A stretch of 64,000 bases of DNA from Pseudomonas sp. stari2 (GTDB taxonomy: Bacteria; Pseudomonadota; Gammaproteobacteria; Pseudomonadales; Pseudomonadaceae): contig NZ_CP099760.1 in NCBI RefSeq assembly GCF_040760005.1, positions 3,095,501 through 3,159,500 on the forward strand. Reading direction: 5' to 3'. The first letter of the stretch is position 1. Each line of letters starts with the position of its first letter. Under the pieces are notes generated by a model. That model had not been told where the DNA came from. It saw nothing but the letters and a program-made list of their open reading frames with translations, and did no database searches. A program made the position numbers and the translations under genes. Positions 9,794-18,573 of this stretch are shown here, piece after piece.

Positions 9794-10816
9794 GTGGAGT
9801 TTTTGACTGAATACGCCAGTTTCCTGGCCAAGACCGTCACACTGGTCATCGCCATTCTGGTGGTGCTGGCCAGTTTCGCTGCGTTGCGCAGCAAGGGCCG
9901 GCGTAAAGCCGCAGGCCAGTTGCAGGTCAGCAAGCTCAACGATTTCTATAAAGGTTTGCGTGAACGCCTGGAGCAGACCCTGCTCGACAAGGAGCAGCTC
10001 AAGGCCCTGCGCAAGGGCGAGGCCAAATCCGAGAAGAAACAGAAGAAGCACCCCGAAAGCAAACCCCGGGTGTTCGTGCTGGATTTCGATGGCGACATCA
10101 AGGCCTCCGCTACCGAGAGCCTGCGCCATGAAATCACTGCCTTGCTGACCCTGGCCACACCGAAGGACGAAGTCGTCCTGCGTCTTGAAAGCGGTGGCGG
10201 TATGGTGCACAGCTATGGTCTGGCGTCGTCGCAACTGGCGCGTATCCGTGAAGCCGGCGTGCCGTTGACCGTATGCATCGACAAGGTGGCGGCCAGCGGC
10301 GGCTACATGATGGCGTGCATCGGCGAGAAGATCATCAGTGCGCCATTCGCGATTCTTGGTTCCATCGGCGTGGTTGCGCAGTTGCCCAACGTCAACCGGC
10401 TGCTGAAAAAACATGACATCGATTTCGAAGTACTCACCGCTGGCGAATACAAGCGCACCCTGACGGTATTTGGCGAAAACACCGAGAAGGGCCGGGAAAA
10501 GTTCCAGGAAGACCTGGACATCACCCATAAGCTGTTCAAGAACTTCGTCGCTCGTTATCGCCCGCAACTGGCGATCGACGAAGTCGCCACCGGTGAAGTC
10601 TGGCTCGGCCTCGCGGCGCTGGAAAAACAACTGGTGGACGAACTCAAGACCAGTGACGAGTACCTGGCGGACCGGGCGAAAAACGCCGAGGTCTACCACC
10701 TGCACTATGCCGAGCGCAAAAGCCTGCAGGAGCGGATCGGCATGGCGGCCAGCGGTTCGGTGGATCGCGTGTTGCTGAACTGGTGGAGCCGGCTGACTCA
10801 GCAACGGTTCTGGTAA
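9794..10816 (+). CDS. sohB: SohB-type inner-membrane serine protease
   Basis: A 340-residue protein of the SppA/SohB S49 peptidase family. An N-terminal membrane segment (about residues 9-30) is followed by a charged, lysine-rich linker and the protease domain. The nucleophile is Ser168 in KVAASGGYM, and Lys220 in GEYKRT is the predicted general base, so the Ser-Lys dyad is intact. The start is GTG at 9794, preceded by GAAGGAG at a good distance. It is a stand-alone gene ending in a hairpin. Confidence 0.92.
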   Translation: MEFLTEYASFLAKTVTLVIAILVVLASFAALRSKGRRKAAGQLQVSKLNDFYKGLRERLEQTLLDKEQLKALRKGEAKSEKKQKKHPESKPRVFVLDFDGDIKASATESLRHEITALLTLATPKDEVVLRLESGGGMVHSYGLASSQLARIREAGVPLTVCIDKVAASGGYMMACIGEKIISAPFAILGSIGVVAQLPNVNRLLKKHDIDFEVLTAGEYKRTLTVFGENTEKGREKFQEDLDITHKLFKNFVARYRPQLAIDEVATGEVWLGLAALEKQLVDELKTSDEYLADRAKNAEVYHLHYAERKSLQERIGMAASGSVDRVLLNWWSRLTQQRFW

Positions 10817-10823
10817 CGGGTTC

Positions 10824-10855
10824 TACGCTCGTGTGGAATCTGCCATACGAGCGTA
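10824..10855 (+). terminator. Hairpin after sohB
   Basis: TACGCTCGTGTGG (10824-10836) pairs with CCATACGAGCGTA (10843-10855) with one G-U pair and a 6-base loop, just after the sohB stop codon. It is a likely terminator without a strong T-tract. The following stretch to 11009 is AT-rich and probably holds the promoter of the next gene. Confidence 0.6.
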
Positions 10856-11009
10856 TATCAACTTCAACGTATACTTCTGTCGTATATATTTCTTGTATTG
10901 CCTCGCATTGTTGTTTTATTGAATGTGAAAACATCAATTAATCCCGCTGTTTTCGAGGTCGCGTAGTCCTTAATCTGATTAATCATTTTTCAGATGATGG
11001 TTGTCGGAC

Positions 11010-14000
11010 ATGGATGTTAAAGATCGTGTTGAAGAAATGCCTGAAATGACGTCAGTCGAACAGGGCATTTTTTTTGAGCTAATGAAACAACAAATGCCGG
11101 CCTGGCTGCTTAACGCATCAGCCAATGATCGAGAAAACCTCTATAACAGCCTGAGGTCCAGCTACAAGTCCCGTAAGAACTCGCTCGAACAATTACAGGC
11201 ATTGAAATCCCCGGAAAGCTTTTGTGCGCCATTGCTGAGCCAGGCCATGTCAGCACGGTTGGGGGAGCCGTTCGATGTCGCCGGTGCGCTATTCCAGCAT
11301 GTGCGCTCGACATCAAGCCTGCTGGGGCTGCGCAAGAAACTGATATTGCCTATAGGCAGAGATCTGTTGAGCGCCGCTTGCGAGAACTTCGAACTGTCCG
11401 AAACACGGGCTGACAGTTATCACGAACGCTCCTTGCTTTACATTCCGCAGCGAGTGACCGGGGACGCCAATCGCCTATTGGCCATCGAACCCCATGAGTT
11501 CGCAATATTGTGTCGCGAACTGGATCTCGGGAAGCAATACCGTAAACATGTCGAAGCATTGTTTGGTGATGGATCTCGGCCTGCAACGCTTCAGGCTACT
11601 TCGATCACGTATTGGCGTGACCGGTTTGAAGTCGACAGGCATATCGCCTATTTGCGCGGGCACATCAGCGCCAATGTTTATCAAGCGCTCGGTTCGGTTG
11701 CCGTTTCGCAGCCTGGCAGCAAGACGCTCGATTATCAGAGTCTCGAAATGCTGGGTGTCAAACTGAGAGGGCCCATGGTCATTGGTTCGGTCATGGCGGA
11801 TTCCGGCGATGCTGATCGTTGCGTCGTTTACCTGCCGCAAGACCCGGATCAGCCGCTGAGGGAGTATGCGTCCTTTCATGACGTCGAGATCGAATTGAGC
11901 AAGCGCTTGAAGAGCGCCGACTTCCTGAAGTCATTCATGCGCTTTGTCACGTTGCGGGATCGTCCGACCTTTCTCAACGGCGTGGAGGTACGGTTGTTGA
12001 ACGTCACGCCTTTGCATCTCCCGTTTGAGACCCCGTATCTGCCACTGACGGTTGTGAGTCCTGAAGGCCGTGCGAAAACAGATCTCTTTCTGGCGGTCTT
12101 CGAGCATCGCGCCGCGCAAGTACGTGCCGATGCCAGAATGATGGTGGTCGCTACGGACGATGAGGATGAAAAAACACGTCAGGAAAGGCTGGAGCTCTAC
12201 GAGTCCATCGGAATCAATGCATTGTTGTTTCTGGTTTCGTTCGTACCGCTTCTGGGAGAGCTCATGTGTGGCGTGGCCGGACTACAGTTGCTCAATGAAG
12301 TCTACGAGGGCATTGACAGCTGGGCGCATGGCGATCAGGAGAGTGCGACCGACTACCTGTTCGATACCCTTGAAAATCTGATAGTCATGGCGACGCTTTC
12401 CGCTGGTGGTGCTGCCGCAGGCAGAACCTACCGGGCCGTGCGCTCATCAAGTTTCGTACAGAGGCTTCAGCATGTGCCGGTTGCATGGAATGCCCGGCGG
12501 CTCTGGAGCCGTGACCTGTCGGCATTTCGTCTGCCGCAAACTGCGCCAGGCCTGTTTTCGCCCGATCAGCGAGGCTTGATCCTGCACGGCAACGATCAGT
12601 TTCTCAGATTGGGGAATGACGTAATGGCGGTCCATCCGGTGCCGGGCAGCGGCTTGTGGGAGGTCGGCAGTCCGTTCCGCTCGGCCCGATACAGGCCGCA
12701 GCTCGAGACCAATGGGTTCGGAGCATGGCGACATCAAAGCGAATCGCCACAGGATTGGGATTCGCTCACGCTGTTTCGTCGCATGGGGTATCGCGAAGAA
12801 ACCCTGCCGGATGAGCGCGTCTTGCAAATCCTCGCCGCCAGCAATGTCGACGAGCCCGTGATGCGTCAGGTGATCATTAACTGCAGCAGACCCCCGGCGA
12901 TACTGACGGACGCCGTTCGGCGCTTTCAGGCGGACGCTGATGCAGGGCGATTCATGGCGTCTGTGGCGTCATCTTCGCCCACACGGCTGGCAGACGCGGA
13001 CCTGCAATTGTATCTGCTGACATCCGAGGGAGAATGGCCGCAGGATCTCATGATCGTTGTCAGGGATACCCAGGCAATCGAAGTCGCACGGTACGGTGCG
13101 CTCAATGCTTCTCGAACCGTGGCGATCACGCAGGAGGACGTGCAAAAAGGGGCGTTCCATGTTCCGTTGCTGGCGGCACTGAACGAGAGCGAACGCTTGC
13201 ATCTGTTGGGGGAGGCGAGCGAAGACCCGGGCGTTCAGGCCACATTGCTGACCTCGCACATTGGCGAACTGGCGCTGTTTCAGCGAATGGCGCTGATGGA
13301 CCGCCTGTATCGTCGGGCGGACCTTATCGAACGGCCACAGGCCGAGCCGATCCGCAAGGCATTCGCGAACCTGCCGGCCAGTGTCGCCGATGAATTGGTA
13401 CGCCACGCTGATGCCAGCGAATGGCAGCAGCTTGAGTCTGGCAAGGTGCCGCTGCGACTGGCCGAAGAGGCGCGACGGTATCAACAGATTTTGCGTCTGA
13501 ATCGTGCCTGCGAAGGGTTGTACCTCGACGCCGCCAGTGGTCGGGACGTGAACCAGTTGATCCTTGATACCTTGACTCATCTGCCGGGCTGGCCTGCTGA
13601 TGTATTCATAGAGATTCGCGATTGGGCTGTACATGGCGAGGAAAACGCGTGTGTTGGCCCGCGTGATGCACGTTACAAGGTTTTTATCGAAACCTGTGCA
13701 GACCGATATGAGGGTCTGGGCACTGAGGAGAATCTCGTATCCAGCTCATTGACACGCACCCGTACAGATTTTTTTCGGGTTCTTTGGGAAAGTCTCCCTG
13801 TGCACAGTCGTCGTGCATTGGGGGCCGAGGCGGGAGCTGATGAATTGCGCCGCAAGATCACCTCTCTGGCGCTGGAGCGGCGCACGCAAGTCAACACCGT
13901 GTCGGGGAGCACAAGGGTCGCCGTGCGTTATCGCTCGCCCATGGGGTTGGCGGATCGACGAATCGAGCTCTCCCGTCCGCTGACGGCGGACTCAGCGACG

Positions 14001-15866
14001 GTAACGCGTCGGTCTGCCGTCCTGCTGCAACGCGCTCGTGAGCTGTATCCCTCATTTTCGTCCGTACAGATCGATCAGTTTCTGGCGACTCTGGACAGCG
14101 ATGAGGTGGTAGCCATCAGGACACTGGAGCACGTGCGAGAGCAATACCAGGCGTTGCTCCAAGCGCTGGAGCGCTGGACTCACCGCAATACCTATTACCA
14201 GGTGGGCGATGAACCCAGGCAACAGGTGCCCACCCGGAACAAGGCACGGGCGACACGTGCGATATTGCGCGCCTGGCGCCGGGAATCATGCGTGTCCACG
14301 GCCACCGGCCTCGTTTCACATCGCCTGGCATTCGACGCGATGCCTTTGGGCGACATGCCGGTCATGATTGGCGACTTCAGCCATGTCGACGCGTTGCACA
14401 TGAGTGCCGTGGGAGCCGGTGCCGGGCTGAACAGCTTCCTGCACAGTTTTCCGGGTTTGCGCATGTTGAGCCTGGCCGGCAATGAACTGACGCGCATTCC
14501 CCGTGCGATTGAAACAATGCCCGGGCTGAGGGTGCTGGATCTGAGTGACAACCGGATCTGGTTGATTGATCAGTCCCCGAATGCTCTGGCCCCTCTTGAG
14601 CATTTGCAGTCGCTGGATCTAAGTTTCAATCCGATGCTGGGCCGCCCGCCGCGGATCGCTTCGCTGCGCAGACTGCGTCACTTGGGGTTGCGAGAAACCG
14701 GCATCAGCGAGTGGCCGGCCGACATGGAGGGGCTGACGGCTCTGGAGACCCTCGATCTGCGCGACAATCGAATCGTCGACATTCCCGGGGCCGTGTTCAA
14801 TGCGCCTGAGGTGTTGAACAGAGGAACCAACGCCGATGGCAATCCGTTATCGGCCACGAGCCTGCAGGCGATTGCCGCCTATCAGCAATCCCGGGGAATC
14901 AACCTGGGGGTCATCACTTCTGAGTATGTGAGTGCAGCGCGCTCGCCGTCCGAAGGCACAAGCTCGGATTGGGTGACCGGCTTGCCTGCAGTAAAGGTTT
15001 CCCGGGTGAAAGAGGTCTGGTCGGCGCTGTCCGCCGATCCGCAATCCAGGCCTTTTTTCGAGGCCCTGTTGCTATTGCGTGGCACTGCCGATTATTCACG
15101 CTCACTGGGTCAGCTGACTCAGCGAGTCTGGTCAGTGCTGGAGGCTGCGTGCGAGGACGACAGGCTTCGTCGTACGCTCTTTCGTATGGCCAGGTCTGGC
15201 CGAGTAAGCACGGCCAATGCTGCTGAGGTTTTCAGCGATCTCGAAGTCAGAGTCCTGTGTTCAAGGGCGGCAGCGGATCATACCGCTGCCGAGTCGCTGG
15301 AAGGGCGCCTGATCCGACTGCTGCGAGGGCGGTTTCGATTACAGGAGGTCGAACGACAAGCCTCAATGGACGCTGCTCATCGAGCCCGGTCGGGTTCGTT
15401 CACACGCGAGCAGACAATGGAACTGAGTCTGCTTTACCGGGTGCGGCTGGCGAACCGCCTGGAGCTGCCGGCTCAGCCCGATGCTTTGAATGTGCAACTT
15501 GAGGTCGAGGTCTCTGACGCGCAGATCAATCGGGTGTATCGCAAGGTCGCCACGGCTGAACAGACTTCGCAACTGCCGCAGTCGATGAGCAGCGAGGAAT
15601 TCTGGTCTGAATACTTGATGACGACCCATGAAGAGGAGTTTTCCGTTGCCCTTGAACGCTGTGCGGCGTCCATGGCACAACTGGAACGGCACAATGAACT
15701 GTCCCGTGAAGTCGCGTCGCGGCAAGTGATGGCGATAATGGACAATCTGAGAAATGAAAATCAGCAGGTGCGGTTACGCTTGACCCACGAAGCATTGACC
15801 CGAAACCCGGGCCTGTCATTGCTGGACGGTGAGGGGAATGGCCGATTGGGGGGCGCTAGGCATTAA
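11010..15866 (+). CDS. Large LRR protein with C-terminal NEL-type E3 ubiquitin ligase domain
   Basis: A 1618-residue protein in three parts. The long N-terminal region resembles the DUF6543/dermonecrotic-toxin-like region of large Pseudomonas proteins and has hydrophobic stretches near residues 400-432 and 456-471. Leucine-rich repeats follow at about 1150-1265 (LRMLSLAGNELTRIP, LRVLDLSDNRI, LETLDLRDNRIVDIP). The last 300 residues look like a NEL domain, the novel E3 ligase domain of IpaH/SlrP/SspH effectors. Cys1381 in EAACEDDRL fits the catalytic CxD motif. No signal peptide is visible and no secretion genes lie nearby. I chose ATG 11010, 9 bases after GATGATGG; an in-frame TTG at 11001 is possible. 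Target and export route are unknown. Confidence 0.82.
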   Translation: MDVKDRVEEMPEMTSVEQGIFFELMKQQMPAWLLNASANDRENLYNSLRSSYKSRKNSLEQLQALKSPESFCAPLLSQAMSARLGEPFDVAGALFQHVRSTSSLLGLRKKLILPIGRDLLSAACENFELSETRADSYHERSLLYIPQRVTGDANRLLAIEPHEFAILCRELDLGKQYRKHVEALFGDGSRPATLQATSITYWRDRFEVDRHIAYLRGHISANVYQALGSVAVSQPGSKTLDYQSLEMLGVKLRGPMVIGSVMADSGDADRCVVYLPQDPDQPLREYASFHDVEIELSKRLKSADFLKSFMRFVTLRDRPTFLNGVEVRLLNVTPLHLPFETPYLPLTVVSPEGRAKTDLFLAVFEHRAAQVRADARMMVVATDDEDEKTRQERLELYESIGINALLFLVSFVPLLGELMCGVAGLQLLNEVYEGIDSWAHGDQESATDYLFDTLENLIVMATLSAGGAAAGRTYRAVRSSSFVQRLQHVPVAWNARRLWSRDLSAFRLPQTAPGLFSPDQRGLILHGNDQFLRLGNDVMAVHPVPGSGLWEVGSPFRSARYRPQLETNGFGAWRHQSESPQDWDSLTLFRRMGYREETLPDERVLQILAASNVDEPVMRQVIINCSRPPAILTDAVRRFQADADAGRFMASVASSSPTRLADADLQLYLLTSEGEWPQDLMIVVRDTQAIEVARYGALNASRTVAITQEDVQKGAFHVPLLAALNESERLHLLGEASEDPGVQATLLTSHIGELALFQRMALMDRLYRRADLIERPQAEPIRKAFANLPASVADELVRHADASEWQQLESGKVPLRLAEEARRYQQILRLNRACEGLYLDAASGRDVNQLILDTLTHLPGWPADVFIEIRDWAVHGEENACVGPRDARYKVFIETCADRYEGLGTEENLVSSSLTRTRTDFFRVLWESLPVHSRRALGAEAGADELRRKITSLALERRTQVNTVSGSTRVAVRYRSPMGLADRRIELSRPLTADSATVTRRSAVLLQRARELYPSFSSVQIDQFLATLDSDEVVAIRTLEHVREQYQALLQALERWTHRNTYYQVGDEPRQQVPTRNKARATRAILRAWRRESCVSTATGLVSHRLAFDAMPLGDMPVMIGDFSHVDALHMSAVGAGAGLNSFLHSFPGLRMLSLAGNELTRIPRAIETMPGLRVLDLSDNRIWLIDQSPNALAPLEHLQSLDLSFNPMLGRPPRIASLRRLRHLGLRETGISEWPADMEGLTALETLDLRDNRIVDIPGAVFNAPEVLNRGTNADGNPLSATSLQAIAAYQQSRGINLGVITSEYVSAARSPSEGTSSDWVTGLPAVKVSRVKEVWSALSADPQSRPFFEALLLLRGTADYSRSLGQLTQRVWSVLEAACEDDRLRRTLFRMARSGRVSTANAAEVFSDLEVRVLCSRAAADHTAAESLEGRLIRLLRGRFRLQEVERQASMDAAHRARSGSFTREQTMELSLLYRVRLANRLELPAQPDALNVQLEVEVSDAQINRVYRKVATAEQTSQLPQSMSSEEFWSEYLMTTHEEEFSVALERCAASMAQLERHNELSREVASRQVMAIMDNLRNENQQVRLRLTHEALTRNPGLSLLDGEGNGRLGGARH

Positions 15867-15869
15867 GTG

Positions 15870-15907
15870 CATGCCCCCGGACCTGCTGTTGCAGGTCCGG
15901 GGGCATG
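15870..15907. terminator. Strong bidirectional terminator
   Basis: A perfect 17-bp stem (15870-15886 with 15891-15907) with a TGTT loop lies between the convergent LRR-NEL and DUF934 genes. It is one of the longest hairpins in the window and probably ends both transcripts. Confidence 0.85.
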
Positions 15908-15911
15908 ATCG

Positions 15912-16406
15912 TCAGCGGCGACGGAACAGCGGCAGCGGTTCGTCGGTGGCGGCCTGATAGGTCACCGAGAAGTCCTTGAGGCTTTCCAGTGCATCGTAAG
16001 GGTCTTTGTCTGCGCGCAGGGCGAAGGCATCGAAGCCGCAGCGGCGCATGTAGAACAGCTGGTCGCGCAGCACGTCGCCAATCGCTCGCAACTCGCCTTT
16101 GAAACCATAGCGGTCACGCAGCAGGCGGGCGTTGGAGTAGTTGCGGCCATCAGTGAATGCCGGGAAGTTCAGGGCAATCACCTGGAACTGGTCCACGTCA
16201 TCGCCGATTTCCTCGGCTTCTTCGTCAGCGTCCAGCCACACACCCAGACCGCCATCGCGGGCCTTGAGCATGCGGGCGTGCTCACGCCACAGCTGCAACG
16301 GGACGATCAGGTCGTCGCAGTTGCTGATTTCGTCGATGTTGAAATCTTTGGGCAGCAGGTGCCAGGTTTCGTCGACGACCTCGTTGTTTTTAATGATTCG
16401 CTGCAT
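15912..16406 (-). CDS. DUF934 protein, sulfite reductase partner
   Basis: A 164-residue protein of the DUF934 family, which almost always follows the ferredoxin-type sulfite reductase gene in Pseudomonas and relatives and is presumed to support sulfite reduction. The ATG at 16406 gives MQRIIKNNE, the usual family start; ten upstream in-frame residues lie inside the neighbouring gene and are unlikely. Its start overlaps the end of the reductase gene by 17 bases. The biochemical role is not established. Confidence 0.85.
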   Translation of the reverse strand: MQRIIKNNEVVDETWHLLPKDFNIDEISNCDDLIVPLQLWREHARMLKARDGGLGVWLDADEEAEEIGDDVDQFQVIALNFPAFTDGRNYSNARLLRDRYGFKGELRAIGDVLRDQLFYMRRCGFDAFALRADKDPYDALESLKDFSVTYQAATDEPLPLFRRR

Positions 16407-18048
16407 AGACGCGTTCCTTGAAGAGGTCGATGCCAATACGCTGATAAGTGTCGATGAAGCGTTCGTCTTCGGTCCGTTGTTCCACGTACACGTCGATCAG
16501 CTTCGAGATCACGTCCGGCATGTCTTCCTGAGCGAACGACGGGCCGAGGATCTTGCCCAGGCTGGCGTCACGACTGGCGCTGCCACCGAGCGAGACCTGG
16601 TAGAACTCTTCACCTTTCTTGTCCACGCCGAGAATGCCGATATGGCCGACGTGGTGGTGACCGCAGGCGTTCATGCAGCCCGAGATATTCAGGTCCAGTT
16701 CGCCGATGTCGAACAGATAGTCCAGGTCGTCGAAACGGCGCTGGATCGATTCGGCGATCGGGATCGACTTGGCGTTGGCCAGGGAGCAGAAGTCGCCACC
16801 GGGGCAGCAGATGATGTCGGTCAGCAAGCCGATGTTCGGCGTGGCGAAACCACCTTCACGCAGTTCGCCCCACAGAGTGAACAGCTGGCTCTGCTCGACG
16901 TCGGCCAGAATGATGTTCTGCTCGTGGGAGGTGCGCAGTTGACCGAAGCTGTAGCGGTCGGCCAGATCGGCGACGGCGTCGAGCTGTTTGTCGGTGATAT
17001 CGCCCGGAGCAACACCGGTCGGCTTCAGGGACAGGGTCACGGCCACGTAGCCCGGTTTTTTGTGCGCCAGGGTGTTGCGGGCGCGCCAGCGGGCGAAACC
17101 CGGGTGTTCCTTGTCGAGGGCTGCCAGTTCGGCGTCTTGATTGCTCAGCGCCTTGTAGTCCGGATCGACGAAATGTTTGGCGACACGATGCACTTCAGCT
17201 TCGGTCAGGGTGGTCTGGCCGCCTCGCAGGTGTTCCATTTCGGCGTCGACTTTCTGGGCGAATACTTCCGGTGTCAGCGCCTTGACGAGGATCTTGATCC
17301 GCGCCTTGTATTTGTTGTCACGACGGCCGTAGCGGTTGTAAACCCGCAGAATCGCGTCGAGGTAGCTCAACAGGTCCTGCCACGGCAGGAATTCGTTGAT
17401 GAACGCGCCGACCACCGGAGTACGGCCCAGACCGCCGCCGACCAGCACGCGGAAACCAAGCTCGCCCGCGGCGTTGTGGACGGGTTCAAGGCCGATGTCG
17501 TGAACTTCGATGGCCGCACGGTCAGACGTCGAGCCATTGACGGCAATCTTGAACTTACGCGGCAGGTACGCAAACTCCGGGTGGAAGGTCGTCCACTGAC
17601 GGACGATTTCGCACCACGGACGTGGGTCGATCAACTCGTCGGCCGCGACACCGGCGAACTGGTCGGTGGTGACGTTGCGCAGGCAGTTGCCGCTGGTCTG
17701 GATCGCGTGCATCTGCACGGTGGCCAGTTCCGCGAGGATGTCCGGGATGTCTTCGACCGCCGGCCAGTTGAACTGCACGTTCTGGCGAGTACTGATGTGG
17801 GCGTAGCCCTTGTCGTAGTCGCGGGCAATCTTCGCCATCATGCGCATCTGACGCGAGGTCAGTTGGCCGTAAGGCACCGCCACCCGCAGCATCGGCGCGA
17901 AGCGCTGGATGTACAGGCCATTTTGCAGGCGCAGGGGGCGGAATTCTTCTTCGCTCAGCTCACCTGCCAGATAGCGTCGGGTCTGATCACGGAACTGCTT
18001 GACGCGGTCCTCGATGATCCGCTGATCGTACTCGTCGTATACGTACAT
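16390..18048 (-). CDS. cysI: Nitrite/sulfite reductase hemoprotein (CysI type)
   Basis: A 552-residue siroheme and iron-sulfur reductase catalysing six-electron reduction of sulfite to sulfide in cysteine synthesis. The cofactor ligands are visible: Cys415 and Cys421 (C-x5-C in CPGGDFC) and Cys458 and Cys462 (C-x3-C in CMNAC). The start ATG at 18048 (MYVYDEYDQR) is the usual family start; the longer frame to 18195 is unsupported. It is co-transcribed with the overlapping DUF934 gene. Context and length favour sulfite over nitrite as substrate, but sequence alone does not fully exclude nitrite. Confidence 0.9.
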   Translation of the reverse strand: MYVYDEYDQRIIEDRVKQFRDQTRRYLAGELSEEEFRPLRLQNGLYIQRFAPMLRVAVPYGQLTSRQMRMMAKIARDYDKGYAHISTRQNVQFNWPAVEDIPDILAELATVQMHAIQTSGNCLRNVTTDQFAGVAADELIDPRPWCEIVRQWTTFHPEFAYLPRKFKIAVNGSTSDRAAIEVHDIGLEPVHNAAGELGFRVLVGGGLGRTPVVGAFINEFLPWQDLLSYLDAILRVYNRYGRRDNKYKARIKILVKALTPEVFAQKVDAEMEHLRGGQTTLTEAEVHRVAKHFVDPDYKALSNQDAELAALDKEHPGFARWRARNTLAHKKPGYVAVTLSLKPTGVAPGDITDKQLDAVADLADRYSFGQLRTSHEQNIILADVEQSQLFTLWGELREGGFATPNIGLLTDIICCPGGDFCSLANAKSIPIAESIQRRFDDLDYLFDIGELDLNISGCMNACGHHHVGHIGILGVDKKGEEFYQVSLGGSASRDASLGKILGPSFAQEDMPDVISKLIDVYVEQRTEDERFIDTYQRIGIDLFKERVYAANH

Positions 18049-18341
18049 ATAAGTCCTGTTCTCAGGCTTTGGGCTACTCGGAAAACGCTGCGTTTTCGCT
18101 TGCTGGAGTCCGATGGTGCCTCGGCAATTACGCGCGCACGGCCGCGCACTCCCTAATGGAGCCGGGGCAATATACCCGTTTGCAGTTATGCGCAAAAGTG
18201 ATGTTTGAGTATATGTAAAGAACCAAATTGACTAACGAGAATCAGTGTCAGCTAACCCACATTTGTCGTGCGGACAATCATCGTCTTAACTGTGGTCGAG
18301 TCTTTCTGCAATCACCGATAAAACCGACAAGAGGCGATGCA
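18049..18341. other. Intergenic stretch upstream of cysI
   Basis: This 293-base gap separates the minus-strand cysI from a small plus-strand gene and should hold both promoters. I see no tRNA, repeat or recognisable riboswitch. A CysB site could be present but cannot be assigned by eye. Confidence 0.4.
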
Positions 18342-18455
18342 ATGAGCAACCCAACCAAAGCAAGGAAAAGCGATAGCAGCGTCGATGCCTGGGCCATTCT
18401 GTTCCTGATCATTCTGGTCGTCGGGACAGCGGTATTCTGGGTCAGTCATCAATAA
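18342..18455 (+). CDS. Small single-pass membrane protein
   Basis: A 37-residue peptide starting at ATG 18342 (MSNPTKARK), 6 bases after a GAGGCG ribosome binding site. A charged N-terminus of about 15 residues is followed by one hydrophobic segment (AWAILFLIILVVGTAVFWV) and a short tail. It looks like a real small membrane protein of unknown function. The same frame is open back to 18228, but that extension lacks a ribosome binding site and any membrane-protein character. Confidence 0.65.
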   Translation: MSNPTKARKSDSSVDAWAILFLIILVVGTAVFWVSHQ

Positions 18456-18513
18456 ACGACTTGTCCGGGCCCCGTTTGCGACGACTGTCCGACAAAAAAC
18501 GGGATCAAGCGCC

Positions 18514-18551
18514 AATGGCCACTGGTTCGATGGCTATAATGCGTGGCCATT
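18514..18551 (+). promoter_or_regulatory. TATAAT box inside a 9-bp inverted repeat
   Basis: AATGGCCAC (18514-18522) and GTGGCCATT (18543-18551) are perfect inverted repeats flanking a consensus TATAAT at 18535-18540, 34 bases before the next ATG. It may be a promoter with an operator. The right arm runs into a T-tract (18550-18554), so it might instead terminate the small upstream gene. No convincing -35 box is seen. Confidence 0.4.
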
Positions 18552-18573
18552 TTTCCTTGGGCCCGGATGATTC

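Noticed and set aside
16141..18156. 671-codon open frame opposite cysI and the DUF934 gene
   Set aside because: Antisense shadow of two recognised genes with no protein-family features.
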